Source: Mycolicibacterium sphagni
GTDB taxonomy: Bacteria; Actinomycetota; Actinomycetes; Mycobacteriales; Mycobacteriaceae
DNA length: 64,000 nt
Assembly: GCF_002250655.1 (NCBI RefSeq)
Contig: NZ_NOZR01000033.1
Location: 1 to 64,000 of the forward strand
Direction of reading: 5' to 3'
Below the pieces are notes generated by a model that did no database searches, was not told the origin of the DNA, and saw only the letters and a list, made by a program, of their open reading frames with translations. Each line of letters starts with the position of its first letter. The stretch's first letter is position 1. Of the stretch, positions 1 through 8,639 are shown piece after piece. The position numbers and the translations under genes are program-made.

Positions 1-431
1 CGACCACCCGTCCAACACAATGTGGTGGTTGGTCAGCACGAACCGGTACTGGTCGGCCCCCGTGCGAATCAACGCCGCCCGAAAGGCCGGCTGATTACCC
101 AACTCGCACACTGCAAGACGCTCGGCCGCGCACACCTGCGCAATCTGATCCTCGGTATCGAGCTCGACGTACTGCCAGGGCACCACCGGTTCATCGAGGA
201 TGATCTGAACCGGGGCGTCGTACTGCTGGGAGAATCGGGCCGCCAGGTTGGGGTGGCGCGCCACCACCGCCTGCACCGCCTCATGCAACCGGTCGGGATC
301 CAGCGGACCGCTCAAACTCACATACAGCTGGACCGCATACACATCGTCGCCACCCAGCGCCGCACTGGCGTGAAACAACAACCCCTGCTGCAGAGGAGTC
401 AGCGGCAGAACATCAGCTATCCGCATACTGC
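1..431. repeat. Near-identical direct repeat, copy A (NRPS condensation-domain start)
   Basis: Matches 3118-3548 at an offset of exactly 3,117 bases (1,039 codons) with only a few mismatches, clustered at ~112-142. It covers the start of the second condensation domain of the second NRPS. Confidence 0.9.
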
Positions 432-3400
432 CGCCGGCAGGGGCCGATTTGGTCTTGGCCCGCACGGCCGGTGCCTGCGGCGGGGCGGCCGCCGGCTGCG
501 GGCGAGCCTCTTCTCCTCCGGCGCGCAACGCCAACTGGGCAACCGTGGGCGCCTCGAACAACGCCCGCACTGACAGGCGGGTGTTCAGACCGGTATTGAC
601 CGCCGCGATCAGGCGCATCGCCGACAGCGAATCCCCGCCCAGGTTGAAGAAGGAGTCGTCGACACCAACGCGGTTGACACCCAACACCTTTGCGTAGATG
701 TCGGCCAAAACCTCCTCGACCGCGGTCGCCGGGGCACGGTAGTGACTGGCGTCCTGGAACTCCGGTGCCGGCAGGGCACGCCGGTCGAGTTTCCCGTTGA
801 CTGTCAACGGGATTGCGTCGATCACCACGATCGCGGCGGGAACCATGTACTCGGGTAGCCGCTCGGCCAGCGCCGCACGTAGCGTCGCCGGTTCGAGGTC
901 GGCGCGGGCTCCGGTGACGTAGCCGACCAGTCGCTTTTCGCCGGGGCGGTCCTCGCGGGCGATCACGACCGCCTGCTGGACGCCCTCCTGTCCGGCCAGT
1001 ACCGCGCGAACTTCACCGAGTTCGATGCGGTACCCGCGGATCTTGACCTGCTCGTCGGCGCGGCCCACATATCGCAGTTGCCCGTCGGCACCCCAGTAAA
1101 CGAGATCCCCGGTGCGATACATGCGGGCCCCCGACCCGCCGAACGGGCACGGCACAAACCGCGACCCTGTCAGCGCCGCGCGGCCCAGATAGCCGACGCC
1201 GACGCCGTGGCCGGCGACGTACAACTCGCCCGCCACGCCAGGTGGCACCGGCCGCAGCCAGTTGTCCAGCACGAATAACGCAGCGCCCCCGATGGGTGGA
1301 CCGATGGGCACCGCCCCCGACCCGGCGGTCAGCGGCGCGCTCAACGCCACATCGACCGTTGTCTCGGTGGGCCCGTATGCGTTGATCATGACGCGCCCTG
1401 GCGACCACTGATCCACCAGTGACGTCGGACAGGGCTCCGCGCCGATGATCAACGACACCGATTCGAGGACGCCGGGCGAAAGCATCCCGACCTCGGACGG
1501 GGTGGTGCTGAACACGTTGACGTGTTCGGCGACCAAGAGGGCCTGGAGGTCTTCGGGTACGCGGGCCACCGACTCGGGTACCACGGCCAACCGGCCACCA
1601 CCCAGCAGCGCGCCGAAGATCTCCTGGATCGACACATCGAAGCCGTAAGACCGGCACTGCGACCAGACCCGAGCCGGCGGCAGAGGCGTCGCGTGCAGCG
1701 CATCCATCAGTTGGGCGACGTTGCGATGGCTGACGGCAACACCTTTGGGCACTCCGGTGGTGCCGGAGGTGTAGATCACATACGCCATGTCGTCGGGTGA
1801 GGGCCCCGCCGAAGCGGTGTTGGGCTGGCGGCCGATGGCGGGATCGTTGACGTCGACAATACGCAGGGCCTGCCCTGCCAGCCGCTGCGCCAATTCGGAA
1901 TTGGTGATCGCGGCTACCGGCGCTGCGTCATCGAGCACCAGCTGCATGCGCGCTGACGGCGCGGCGGGGTCGATCGGCACGTACGCCGCCCCGGTCTTGA
2001 GCACCGCCAGAATCGACACGATCGCGTCAGCCGATCGCGGCAGTAACAGTGCGACCCGTTCACCGGGACCAATACCCTTGTCCACCAACAACTGTGCGAA
2101 GCGGTTGCTGGCCTCATCGAGCTCGCGATAGGTCATCGAGCGGCCCCGGAAGCTCAGCGCAGGCGCATCCGGGTCACGCGCCACCTGCGCCGCGAACAAC
2201 TCAGGAATCGATGATGACGTGGACGCCGGCTGGTCCAGCACCGCCCGGTTGCCCCAGCGATCCAGCAGCGCGTGCTCGTCGGCCTCCAGCAAGTCCATGG
2301 CCGAAAGCGGTTGGGCCGGATCGACGATCATGTCGGCCAAGACTCGCTGGAGTCGCGTGATCAGCGATTCAATGGCCGCGGCGTCGAACACCTCGGTGTC
2401 GTATTCGACGCGCAGTGTCAGTTCGTCGCCCGGGATCGCCTGAACGGACAATGGGTAGTGGTTGTATTCGTGGTGCGCGAAGTTCGTGACGGCAAGGCCG
2501 TCGCTACCCGAGAGCTTGGCGGCATCAATCGGATAGTTCTCGTACACGAAGAACGTGTCAAACAAGTGGTCTTGACCCGTCACACGGTGAATCTCGTTGA
2601 GCGCCAGGTGCTGATGATCCAATGTCTGGGCGTAATCGTTCTGCAGTTGCTCCAGCAGTCCGGCGGTGGTGGTCGTCGCGTCAATGCTCACCCGCACCGG
2701 CACCGTATTGATCAGCAGACCCACCATCGAGCCGGAGCCCAGCACCTCATCCGGGCGACCCGACACCGTCGTACCGAACGCAACATCACGCTGACCCGTC
2801 AGCGACATCAACACCCGCGCATAAGCACCCTGCAGCACCGTGCTGACGGTCGTATGACATGACCGCGCGAGCTCACCGAGTGCACGGGTGGCGTCCTCGG
2901 ACACCTGGAAAGACGCCACACTGCGTCCGCCCGGCACATGTCCCGCCGGACCGACCAATGTCGGCGTGTCGAACCCGGCCAGCACCTGTCCCCATGCCGC
3001 ACGCGCGGCATCGAGATCACGGCCAGTCAACCAGGTGACAAAGCGCCGATAGGGCGCCGCAGGCGGCAGCCGCTGCCCGTAATAGCTGGCGAACACCTCG
3101 CCCAGCAGGATCGGTAACGACCACCCGTCCAACACAATGTGGTGGTTGGTCAGCACGAACCGGTACTGGTCGGCCCCCGTGCGAATCAACGCCGCCCGAA
3201 AGGCCGGCTGATTACCCAACTCGCACACCGCAAGACGCTCGGTGGCGCACAGCTGCGCGATCTGATCCTCGGTATCGAGCTCGACGTACTGCCAGGGCAC
3301 CACCGGTTCATCGAGGATGATCTGAACCGGGGCGTCGTACTGCTGGGAGAATCGGGCCGCCAGGTTGGGGTGGCGCGCCACCACCGCCTGCACCGCCTCA

Positions 3401-3543
3401 TGCAACCGGTCGGGATCCAGCGGACCGCTCAAACTCACATACAGCTGGACCGCATACACATCGTCGCCACCCAGCGCCGCACTGGCGTGAAACAACAACC
3501 CCTGCTGCAGAGGAGTCAGCGGCAGAACATCAGCTATCCGCAT
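1..3543 (-). CDS. Non-ribosomal peptide synthetase, second subunit (partial, C-A-T-C...; continues off left edge)
   Basis: The reading frame is open from an ATG at 3543 to base 1 (1,181 codons) with no stop, so only the N-terminal part is present. Visible order: condensation domain ~1-430 with active-site motif HHIVLDG at ~134-140; adenylation domain ~435-945 (core motifs YTSGTTG, YGPTETT, YRTGDL, KIRGYRIELGE, NGK); carrier domain with LGGDS, phosphopantetheine Ser ~972; then a second condensation domain from ~1040, with HHIVLDG from ~1173. The module has no epimerase. My reading of the A-domain pocket is D-V-Q-S-I-G-A-V-D-K, which I cannot assign to an amino acid. The ATG lies 14 bases inside the end of the upstream NRPS gene, so the two are translationally coupled. 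The first condensation domain follows an epimerase domain, so it should accept a D-configured upstream residue. The number of further modules and the release domain lie outside the window. Confidence 0.93.
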   Translation of the reverse strand, partial: MRIADVLPLTPLQQGLLFHASAALGGDDVYAVQLYVSLSGPLDPDRLHEAVQAVVARHPNLAARFSQQYDAPVQIILDEPVVPWQYVELDTEDQIAQLCATERLAVCELGNQPAFRAALIRTGADQYRFVLTNHHIVLDGWSLPILLGEVFASYYGQRLPPAAPYRRFVTWLTGRDLDAARAAWGQVLAGFDTPTLVGPAGHVPGGRSVASFQVSEDATRALGELARSCHTTVSTVLQGAYARVLMSLTGQRDVAFGTTVSGRPDEVLGSGSMVGLLINTVPVRVSIDATTTTAGLLEQLQNDYAQTLDHQHLALNEIHRVTGQDHLFDTFFVYENYPIDAAKLSGSDGLAVTNFAHHEYNHYPLSVQAIPGDELTLRVEYDTEVFDAAAIESLITRLQRVLADMIVDPAQPLSAMDLLEADEHALLDRWGNRAVLDQPASTSSSIPELFAAQVARDPDAPALSFRGRSMTYRELDEASNRFAQLLVDKGIGPGERVALLLPRSADAIVSILAVLKTGAAYVPIDPAAPSARMQLVLDDAAPVAAITNSELAQRLAGQALRIVDVNDPAIGRQPNTASAGPSPDDMAYVIYTSGTTGVPKGVAVSHRNVAQLMDALHATPLPPARVWSQCRSYGFDVSIQEIFGALLGGGRLAVVPESVARVPEDLQALLVAEHVNVFSTTPSEVGMLSPGVLESVSLIIGAEPCPTSLVDQWSPGRVMINAYGPTETTVDVALSAPLTAGSGAVPIGPPIGGAALFVLDNWLRPVPPGVAGELYVAGHGVGVGYLGRAALTGSRFVPCPFGGSGARMYRTGDLVYWGADGQLRYVGRADEQVKIRGYRIELGEVRAVLAGQEGVQQAVVIAREDRPGEKRLVGYVTGARADLEPATLRAALAERLPEYMVPAAIVVIDAIPLTVNGKLDRRALPAPEFQDASHYRAPATAVEEVLADIYAKVLGVNRVGVDDSFFNLGGDSLSAMRLIAAVNTGLNTRLSVRALFEAPTVAQLALRAGGEEARPQPAAAPPQAPAVRAKTKSAPAGGSMRIADVLPLTPLQQGLLFHASAALGGDDVYAVQLYVSLSGPLDPDRLHEAVQAVVARHPNLAARFSQQYDAPVQIILDEPVVPWQYVELDTEDQIAQVCAAERLAVCELGNQPAFRAALIRTGADQYRFVLTNHHIVLDGWS

Positions 3544-3548
3544 ACTGC
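3118..3548. repeat. Near-identical direct repeat, copy B (NRPS condensation-domain start)
   Basis: Partner of 1-431. It covers the start of the first condensation domain of the second NRPS and the stop/start overlap with the first NRPS. Identity ends abruptly at ~3548, just beyond the start codon. Copy A also runs to the left window edge, so the repeat may be longer there. Confidence 0.9.
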
Positions 3549-6500
3549 CGCTGAAGTTCGTCGATCTGCTCCTGGGTCAGCGAGGCAGCGATATCCGACG
3601 GTGTCAGCCCACCACCGCCGCTCAGCACATGCGCGCAGATACCGGTCAAGGCGTCAAACCACAACTGGCTCAAGCGATTAACCTGCGCCTGGTTCAATGC
3701 CGACGGCGCCCACGTCCACGCCGCGGACAAGCACGGCCCCGCATCGGTGTCCACCGTGCCGGCATTGAGTTCCAAGGTATGCATCAGCGGAATCGGCGGC
3801 TTCACGCTCGGACTGATATTCGCCAAGCCGTCCCAGCAGATCTGCCATGTGTCACCGGATGTTTCAGCCGACGTCGCACCCTGACGCCCCAGGTAGTTGA
3901 AGCCGATCACCGGGTCGGGTCCTTCCAAGTCGACCTCGGGGTTCAGATAACGCAGGGCTCCGTAGTTCAGGCCCTCAGGCAGTCCCCGGAGCTGTTCCTT
4001 GGCGGCTTTGATCACCGCGCCCAGCCTCGCGTCGCCGGCTACCACCTGCGCCCAGCTCAATCCGCCCACTTCAAGTGCCACCGGATACTTGGCGGTGAAC
4101 CAGCCCACCGTGCGCGACAGGTCGACCGGCTCGCCCGCGGCGGCCACCAACTCTTCGTCGCGCCCGTGCCCCTCGACATCGATGGCGATCGGTGCCCCAC
4201 CGGTGCCCAGGAATTCCGTTGCTGCCAAAGCGAATGCGATCAGCATGATCTCGTGCACGCCGGCGTGGAACGCCGCCGGCACCTCGCCGAGCAGTGTCTG
4301 AGTGGTCTCGATATCGAGAACTGCCGCGAGGTTCCCCGCGGTCACAAACGTGTCCACGAAGGGATCCACTTCGGGCAGTGCGGCAGGCGTCGCCGCGATC
4401 TCCCGCCAGACATCCGCCTCAGCCACCACATCGGCGCGCTGTGCGTGCTCATCGAGCAGCGATGCCCAGCGGGCGAAAGATGTCCCCGGCTCCGGCAGGG
4501 CTACCGGCTCGCCGGCGCGGTGCTGAGCCCAGGCGAAATTGAGGTCCTCCAAGAGGATCCGCCAGGACACCCCATCGATCGCCAGATGGTGAATGATCGC
4601 CACCAGGCGACTCGTCGAGGTCACCCACACCGCGCTCAGCATGACGCCCGCAGCCGGGTTCAACTGCGTTCCGGCATGCAATAGCGCGTCGTCGGTCAGC
4701 ACGTCGACCGTGTGCAGGCGCGAACGGGCATCTACCGAGCCGGCCTCGGGCACCTCCAGCGACCAGCTGCCGGCGTCGTCGCGGTCGACCCGCAGCCGCA
4801 ACATGGCGTGCCGATCCAGCAAGAGCTGCAGCATGTCCAGCACATCGGCTTCGGTGGTGCCCACCGGAGCCTGCACCACCACTGTCTGGTTGAAGTGGGC
4901 AACGGGGCTGCCCGCGGCCTCCAGGCTCTCGAGCCACCGAATGATCGGGGTGGCAATCACCGGACCGACTCCGCCGGCGTCCAAAGCGGACTCGGCGTCG
5001 ATCACCGCGGCCACCTGAGCCAACCGGGCGACGGTCTGCTCGACGAACACATCACGCGGGCGGCACAGCACGCCGGCCGCCCGCGCACGCGCCACCACCT
5101 GCATTGACAGGATGCTGTCGCCGCCCAGCTCGAAGAACGACTCGTCCACCCCGACTCGTTCCAAACCGAGTACCTGGGCGTAGATCCCGGCCAGGATCTC
5201 CTCCACCGCGTCGGCCGGGGCGCGATACGAATCGGCGTCCTGATACTCCGGCGCCGGCAGCGCCTTGGTGTCGAGTTTTCCGTTGACCGTCAGTGGCAAC
5301 GCATCGATAGCGACCACGGCGGCCGGAACCATGTAGGCCGGCAGATTCTCAGCCACCGCGGCGCGTGCCGTCGCCGTGTCCGCGGACCCGGTGATGTACG
5401 CCACCAATCGCTTGTCACCGGCACGGTCCTCGCGAGCGATCACCACCGCCTGCTCGACACCATCCAGTTCGCTGAAAGCAGACTGGATTTCACCGAGTTC
5501 GATGCGATAGCCGCGGATCTTGACCTGCTCGTCGGCGCGCCCGATGTACTCGAGCTCGCCGCTGGCGTTCCACCGCACCAGGTCACCGGTGCGATACATC
5601 CGCGCCCCCGGCGCCCCGAACGGGCAAGCCACAAAACGTGTTCCGGACAACCCGGGCCGGCCCACATAGCCGTAGGCCAGGCCGGACCCGGCCACATACA
5701 GTTCGCCGACCACGCCCGCGGGCACCGGCTGCAACCAGCCGTCGAGCACGAAGAAGCCCAGGTTGGCCAGCGGGCGCCCGATCGGGCTGACGTTCGGAAC
5801 CGCCACAGTATCCGCTTGAGCGATCTCCCGGAACGACGCGTGCACGGTCGTCTCGGTGATGCCGTACATGTTGATCATTCGCGGCGAGCCAAGATGGCTC
5901 TGCATCCAGGCCCGAAGTCTGTGTGGTTCAAGGGCTTCGCCGCCGAACACCACAGCCTTGAGCGCCAGTTGGTTCGACTCGGTTGACGCCGCGTCAATGC
6001 TCTGCAGCGCGTAGAACGCCGTCGGGGTCTGGCTGAGGATGTCGACGTGTTCGGACACCAACAAGGCGTGGAAGTCTTCCGGCGAGCGCACCACTGCGTC
6101 GGGAACCACGACCACCCGGCCGCCGTAGAGCAGGGCGCCCCAGATCTCCCACACGGAGAAATCGAAGGCCAGAGAATGGCACTGCGTCCAAACCTGCTCT
6201 GCGAGTTCCATATCGGTGGCCAGCGCCTCGAGCAGGCGAGTCACGTTATGGTGCGGGATCGCCACGCCCTTGGGCGTTCCGGTGGTGCCCGACGTATAGA
6301 TGACGTATGCGATGCCGTCCGGAGCCGGTGCCGGCAGCGCCGTATCGGGTTGGCCGGCAACGGCGGGATCGTCGAACTCGACGACCATCAGGTCCCGTCC
6401 GTCGAAACGCGGGCGCAGCTCGGACGTGGTGATGGCAGCGATCGGTGCGGCATCGTCCAGCACGAATTGCATCCGCGCCTCGGGCACCGTCGGATCGATG

Positions 6501-8095
6501 GCGAGATAGGTCGCCCCGGTTTTCAGCACCGCCAGGATTGCCACGATCGCCTCGGCCGAGCGCGGCAGCAACAACGCCACGCGCTGCCCGGCGCCTGCAC
6601 CGTGAGCTGTCAGCAAGTGGGCGTACCGGTTGGACGTCTCGTCGAGCTGACGATACGTCCAGGACTGTTCTCCGCATCGCAGTGCCACTGCGTCCGGGAC
6701 GCGAGCCACCTGCGCGGCAAATGCCGCGGGAATCGACACCGGCGCACTCAGCGGCTCGGCCAGCACTGCCCGATTGCCCCACGCCGCAAGCGAATCGCGC
6801 TCTGCGGCGTCCAGCACATCGATCGTTGAGAGTCGCCGCGTCGGGTCGGCGGTCATTGCCACCAGCACCTGCACCAAGCGCCTGGTCACCTCGGCGGCAT
6901 CCCAGCCAGAGAAAACGTGCCCGCTGCCCAGCGTGCTGAGGAAGAGGTCGTCGCCGAGCCCGGAGAAGGTCAAGCCGGAGCTCCCCGCAAGGCCAGAGTC
7001 CGTCATCGACGCCGAAGCGGGCACACCGCCGAAGTCCAAGGTGAATGCGGCGGGAAAGAAGTTGATGGCCATCCGGTCGGCGGATTGCGTACCGCGTTCG
7101 AGCGCGTGTACCGGGAATCGCTGATGCTGCAGCGCTTCCTGGATTCGCGTGTCGACTTGCTTACAGAAATCACGGACCGAGGATTCGGCCGGCGTGCGCA
7201 ACACCAGCGGCACCAACCCCGCGGCCATCCCGGGCAGGGTTTTCAACTCGGGCCGGATTCGACGGTTGACGGGGAAGTCGAACACCACCTCCGAGCCCTC
7301 GGAGGAGCGGCCGCGCACCAGCAGTGCGCTGGCGGCGGCGATGACGGAGGTTCGGGGGATGTCCCAGACGTGGGCGAGATCGTCCACCCCGCGAAGGACG
7401 GCCGGATCCAGCCGGACCGCCGCCGAACGCCAACCGGGATCGGCTTCCCCGACGGCTTCTGGCGCCCCAGCGCCCGATCCACTGGCCGACGGAAGGTGCT
7501 CGGTCCAGTACGCCTGATCCGCGCGGTAGTCGCTGGATTCCTCGTATTCCAATTCGCACTCGAGCAGTTCCGTCAAGGAACCGAAGAATGCGGGAGGAAT
7601 GAGATCTCCCGCAATAGTGGCAGAGTAAATCGATGCGACGCGATTAACGAGCAACCAAATTCCGGCACCATCAATGACAATGTGATGAAAACAACCGAAA
7701 ATATAAAATTCGGAGGGTCCAGCCTCGAATAGCGCGTATTTAAACAGCGGGCCGGTGAACGGCATCGGCGTGCGCTGGATCGACAGCGCGATCCGCTGTA
7801 CCTCCTCGGCGGGATCGCTCGCGCCGCTGACGTCGTAGAAATCCAGGTCGATCTCGGGGTAATCGATCAACCGCTGGAAGACCTGGCCATCCTCCTCGAA
7901 GAATGCGGCCCGCACCGGTTCGGCCTCGCGGGTCGCGCGTTGCAGCGCCCACTCGATGGCGTCGCGTTCCAGCGCGCCTTCGACCTTGAGCAGCATGCCA
8001 AGCTGCCAGTCTGTCTCGCCGCCACCCGTTTCCTGCGACAGCCAGATATCCAGCTGCGCCCGCGTCAGCGGAAGCGCGTCCTCGTTGAACTCCAT
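3530..8095 (-). CDS. Non-ribosomal peptide synthetase, single module C-A-T-E, predicted (D-)Thr-activating
   Basis: About 1,521 aa. Domains: condensation ~1-430 (HHIVIDG active site), adenylation ~440-945 (YTSGTTG, YGITETT, YRTGDL, NGK), carrier with LGGDS (Ser 994), epimerase ~1040-1505 (HHLAIDGVSW, GHGRDE, GWFTAKYP, NYLGR). The adenylation pocket reads D-F-W-S-V-G-M-V-H-K, which differs at two positions from the threonine signature I know (DFWNIGMVHK). With the epimerase, a D-Thr or D-allo-Thr residue is predicted; that is inference from family knowledge. The N-terminal condensation domain has no partner upstream in its operon, so it may be the lipo-initiation domain that loads the fatty acyl chain. 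Start: ATG at 8095 behind CTGGGAG; an in-frame TTG at 8113 has no good ribosome site. It begins 27 bases after mbtH. A patch at ~7621-7745 has much lower GC than its surroundings. Confidence 0.95.
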   Translation of the reverse strand: MEFNEDALPLTRAQLDIWLSQETGGGETDWQLGMLLKVEGALERDAIEWALQRATREAEPVRAAFFEEDGQVFQRLIDYPEIDLDFYDVSGASDPAEEVQRIALSIQRTPMPFTGPLFKYALFEAGPSEFYIFGCFHHIVIDGAGIWLLVNRVASIYSATIAGDLIPPAFFGSLTELLECELEYEESSDYRADQAYWTEHLPSASGSGAGAPEAVGEADPGWRSAAVRLDPAVLRGVDDLAHVWDIPRTSVIAAASALLVRGRSSEGSEVVFDFPVNRRIRPELKTLPGMAAGLVPLVLRTPAESSVRDFCKQVDTRIQEALQHQRFPVHALERGTQSADRMAINFFPAAFTLDFGGVPASASMTDSGLAGSSGLTFSGLGDDLFLSTLGSGHVFSGWDAAEVTRRLVQVLVAMTADPTRRLSTIDVLDAAERDSLAAWGNRAVLAEPLSAPVSIPAAFAAQVARVPDAVALRCGEQSWTYRQLDETSNRYAHLLTAHGAGAGQRVALLLPRSAEAIVAILAVLKTGATYLAIDPTVPEARMQFVLDDAAPIAAITTSELRPRFDGRDLMVVEFDDPAVAGQPDTALPAPAPDGIAYVIYTSGTTGTPKGVAIPHHNVTRLLEALATDMELAEQVWTQCHSLAFDFSVWEIWGALLYGGRVVVVPDAVVRSPEDFHALLVSEHVDILSQTPTAFYALQSIDAASTESNQLALKAVVFGGEALEPHRLRAWMQSHLGSPRMINMYGITETTVHASFREIAQADTVAVPNVSPIGRPLANLGFFVLDGWLQPVPAGVVGELYVAGSGLAYGYVGRPGLSGTRFVACPFGAPGARMYRTGDLVRWNASGELEYIGRADEQVKIRGYRIELGEIQSAFSELDGVEQAVVIAREDRAGDKRLVAYITGSADTATARAAVAENLPAYMVPAAVVAIDALPLTVNGKLDTKALPAPEYQDADSYRAPADAVEEILAGIYAQVLGLERVGVDESFFELGGDSILSMQVVARARAAGVLCRPRDVFVEQTVARLAQVAAVIDAESALDAGGVGPVIATPIIRWLESLEAAGSPVAHFNQTVVVQAPVGTTEADVLDMLQLLLDRHAMLRLRVDRDDAGSWSLEVPEAGSVDARSRLHTVDVLTDDALLHAGTQLNPAAGVMLSAVWVTSTSRLVAIIHHLAIDGVSWRILLEDLNFAWAQHRAGEPVALPEPGTSFARWASLLDEHAQRADVVAEADVWREIAATPAALPEVDPFVDTFVTAGNLAAVLDIETTQTLLGEVPAAFHAGVHEIMLIAFALAATEFLGTGGAPIAIDVEGHGRDEELVAAAGEPVDLSRTVGWFTAKYPVALEVGGLSWAQVVAGDARLGAVIKAAKEQLRGLPEGLNYGALRYLNPEVDLEGPDPVIGFNYLGRQGATSAETSGDTWQICWDGLANISPSVKPPIPLMHTLELNAGTVDTDAGPCLSAAWTWAPSALNQAQVNRLSQLWFDALTGICAHVLSGGGGLTPSDIAASLTQEQIDELQRQYADS

Positions 8096-8122
8096 CAAAA
8101 CTCCCAGAACCAAAACGTTCGA

Positions 8123-8350
8123 TTAGTCAGACGCTCGGCTACCTGCCAGCCGGTCGCGCAGACTTTTCGGCCGAATGTCGGGCCAGTTCTGTTCGATGTA
8201 GTCCAGGCACGCAGCGCGGTCGGCTTCGCCGTACACAACCCGCCAGCCGGCCGGGACGTCGGCGAACGTCGGCCACAGGCTGTGCTGCTCCTCGTCGTTG
8301 ACCAAAACGACGAACGTGCCCTCGTCGTCATCGAACGGATTGGTGCTCAC
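8123..8350 (-). CDS. mbtH: MbtH-like NRPS chaperone
   Basis: A 75-aa protein with the family hallmarks NPFDD near the N-terminus, WPTFADVPAGW in the middle and NWPDIRPKSL near the end. MbtH-like proteins bind adenylation domains and are often needed for their activity or solubility. The GTG at 8350 is preferred: it lies behind GGGAG with a six-base spacer and gives the usual family length. An upstream in-frame start at 8425 would add 25 unconserved residues. It is the first gene of the mbtH-NRPS-NRPS operon, immediately upstream of the Thr-type NRPS. Confidence 0.95.
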   Translation of the reverse strand: MSTNPFDDDEGTFVVLVNDEEQHSLWPTFADVPAGWRVVYGEADRAACLDYIEQNWPDIRPKSLRDRLAGSRASD

Positions 8351-8410
8351 TGCAGCTCCCGACACACTCGTCAATTTGGGTAGAACAAGTTCCAAACCAT
8401 ACTGGCTGGG

Positions 8411-8426
8411 TATGACCCATGTCACG
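8411..8426. promoter_or_regulatory. Candidate CRP/FNR-family site 1 upstream of mbtH
   Basis: Reads TATGA-N6-TCACG. This is close to TGTGA-N6-TCACA, the palindrome bound by CRP-type regulators including mycobacterial CRP (Rv3676 type). It lies ~61-76 bases upstream of the mbtH GTG and exactly 24 bases from a second, better copy. Assignment is by pattern only. Confidence 0.4.
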
Positions 8427-8434
8427 AAGTTGGT

Positions 8435-8450
8435 TGTGACTCACATCACG
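8435..8450. promoter_or_regulatory. Candidate CRP/FNR-family site 2 upstream of mbtH
   Basis: Reads TGTGA-N6-TCACG, one mismatch from the CRP consensus TGTGA-N6-TCACA. It lies ~85-100 bases upstream of the mbtH start codon. It has the same orientation as site 1, with centres 24 bases apart, which is slightly more than two helical turns. Confidence 0.45.
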
Positions 8451-8639
8451 AGCAGCAACCTTCTGTGGAATGGCACACCTTTCTGACAGCGGTTGCCACT
8501 GGTTTCTCTCAGATGGCGCCCCTTGCGTGCGCCTTTGTGGCATTTCGCGTCCGCGCCGTGAGTCTGCCCAGGCGGCGCACAATCTAGCTACGATCCGTAG
8601 TGCAGCCACGCCAGCAAGCACCGAGTGGGCACTCGCCGG

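Larger units (their letters stand above)
8351..8639. other. Intergenic region, promoter region of the mbtH-NRPS operon
   Basis: 289 bases between the stop of the minus-strand glycosyltransferase at 8640 and the mbtH start. I see no supported gene. It holds two tandem CRP-like palindromes (separate entries). The small open frames crossing it lack ribosome sites and family motifs. A promoter for mbtH must lie here unless the operon is read through from the glycosyltransferase. Confidence 0.6.

Noticed and set aside
830..2220. Amino-acid assignment for the second NRPS adenylation domain
   Set aside because: The pocket reading D-V-Q-S-I-G-A-V-D-K does not match any signature I can recall with confidence, so no substrate is claimed.
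3629..4684. Plus-strand frame opposite the NRPS epimerase domain
   Set aside because: Antisense to a domain with clear catalytic motifs; the translation is Arg-rich and unconserved.
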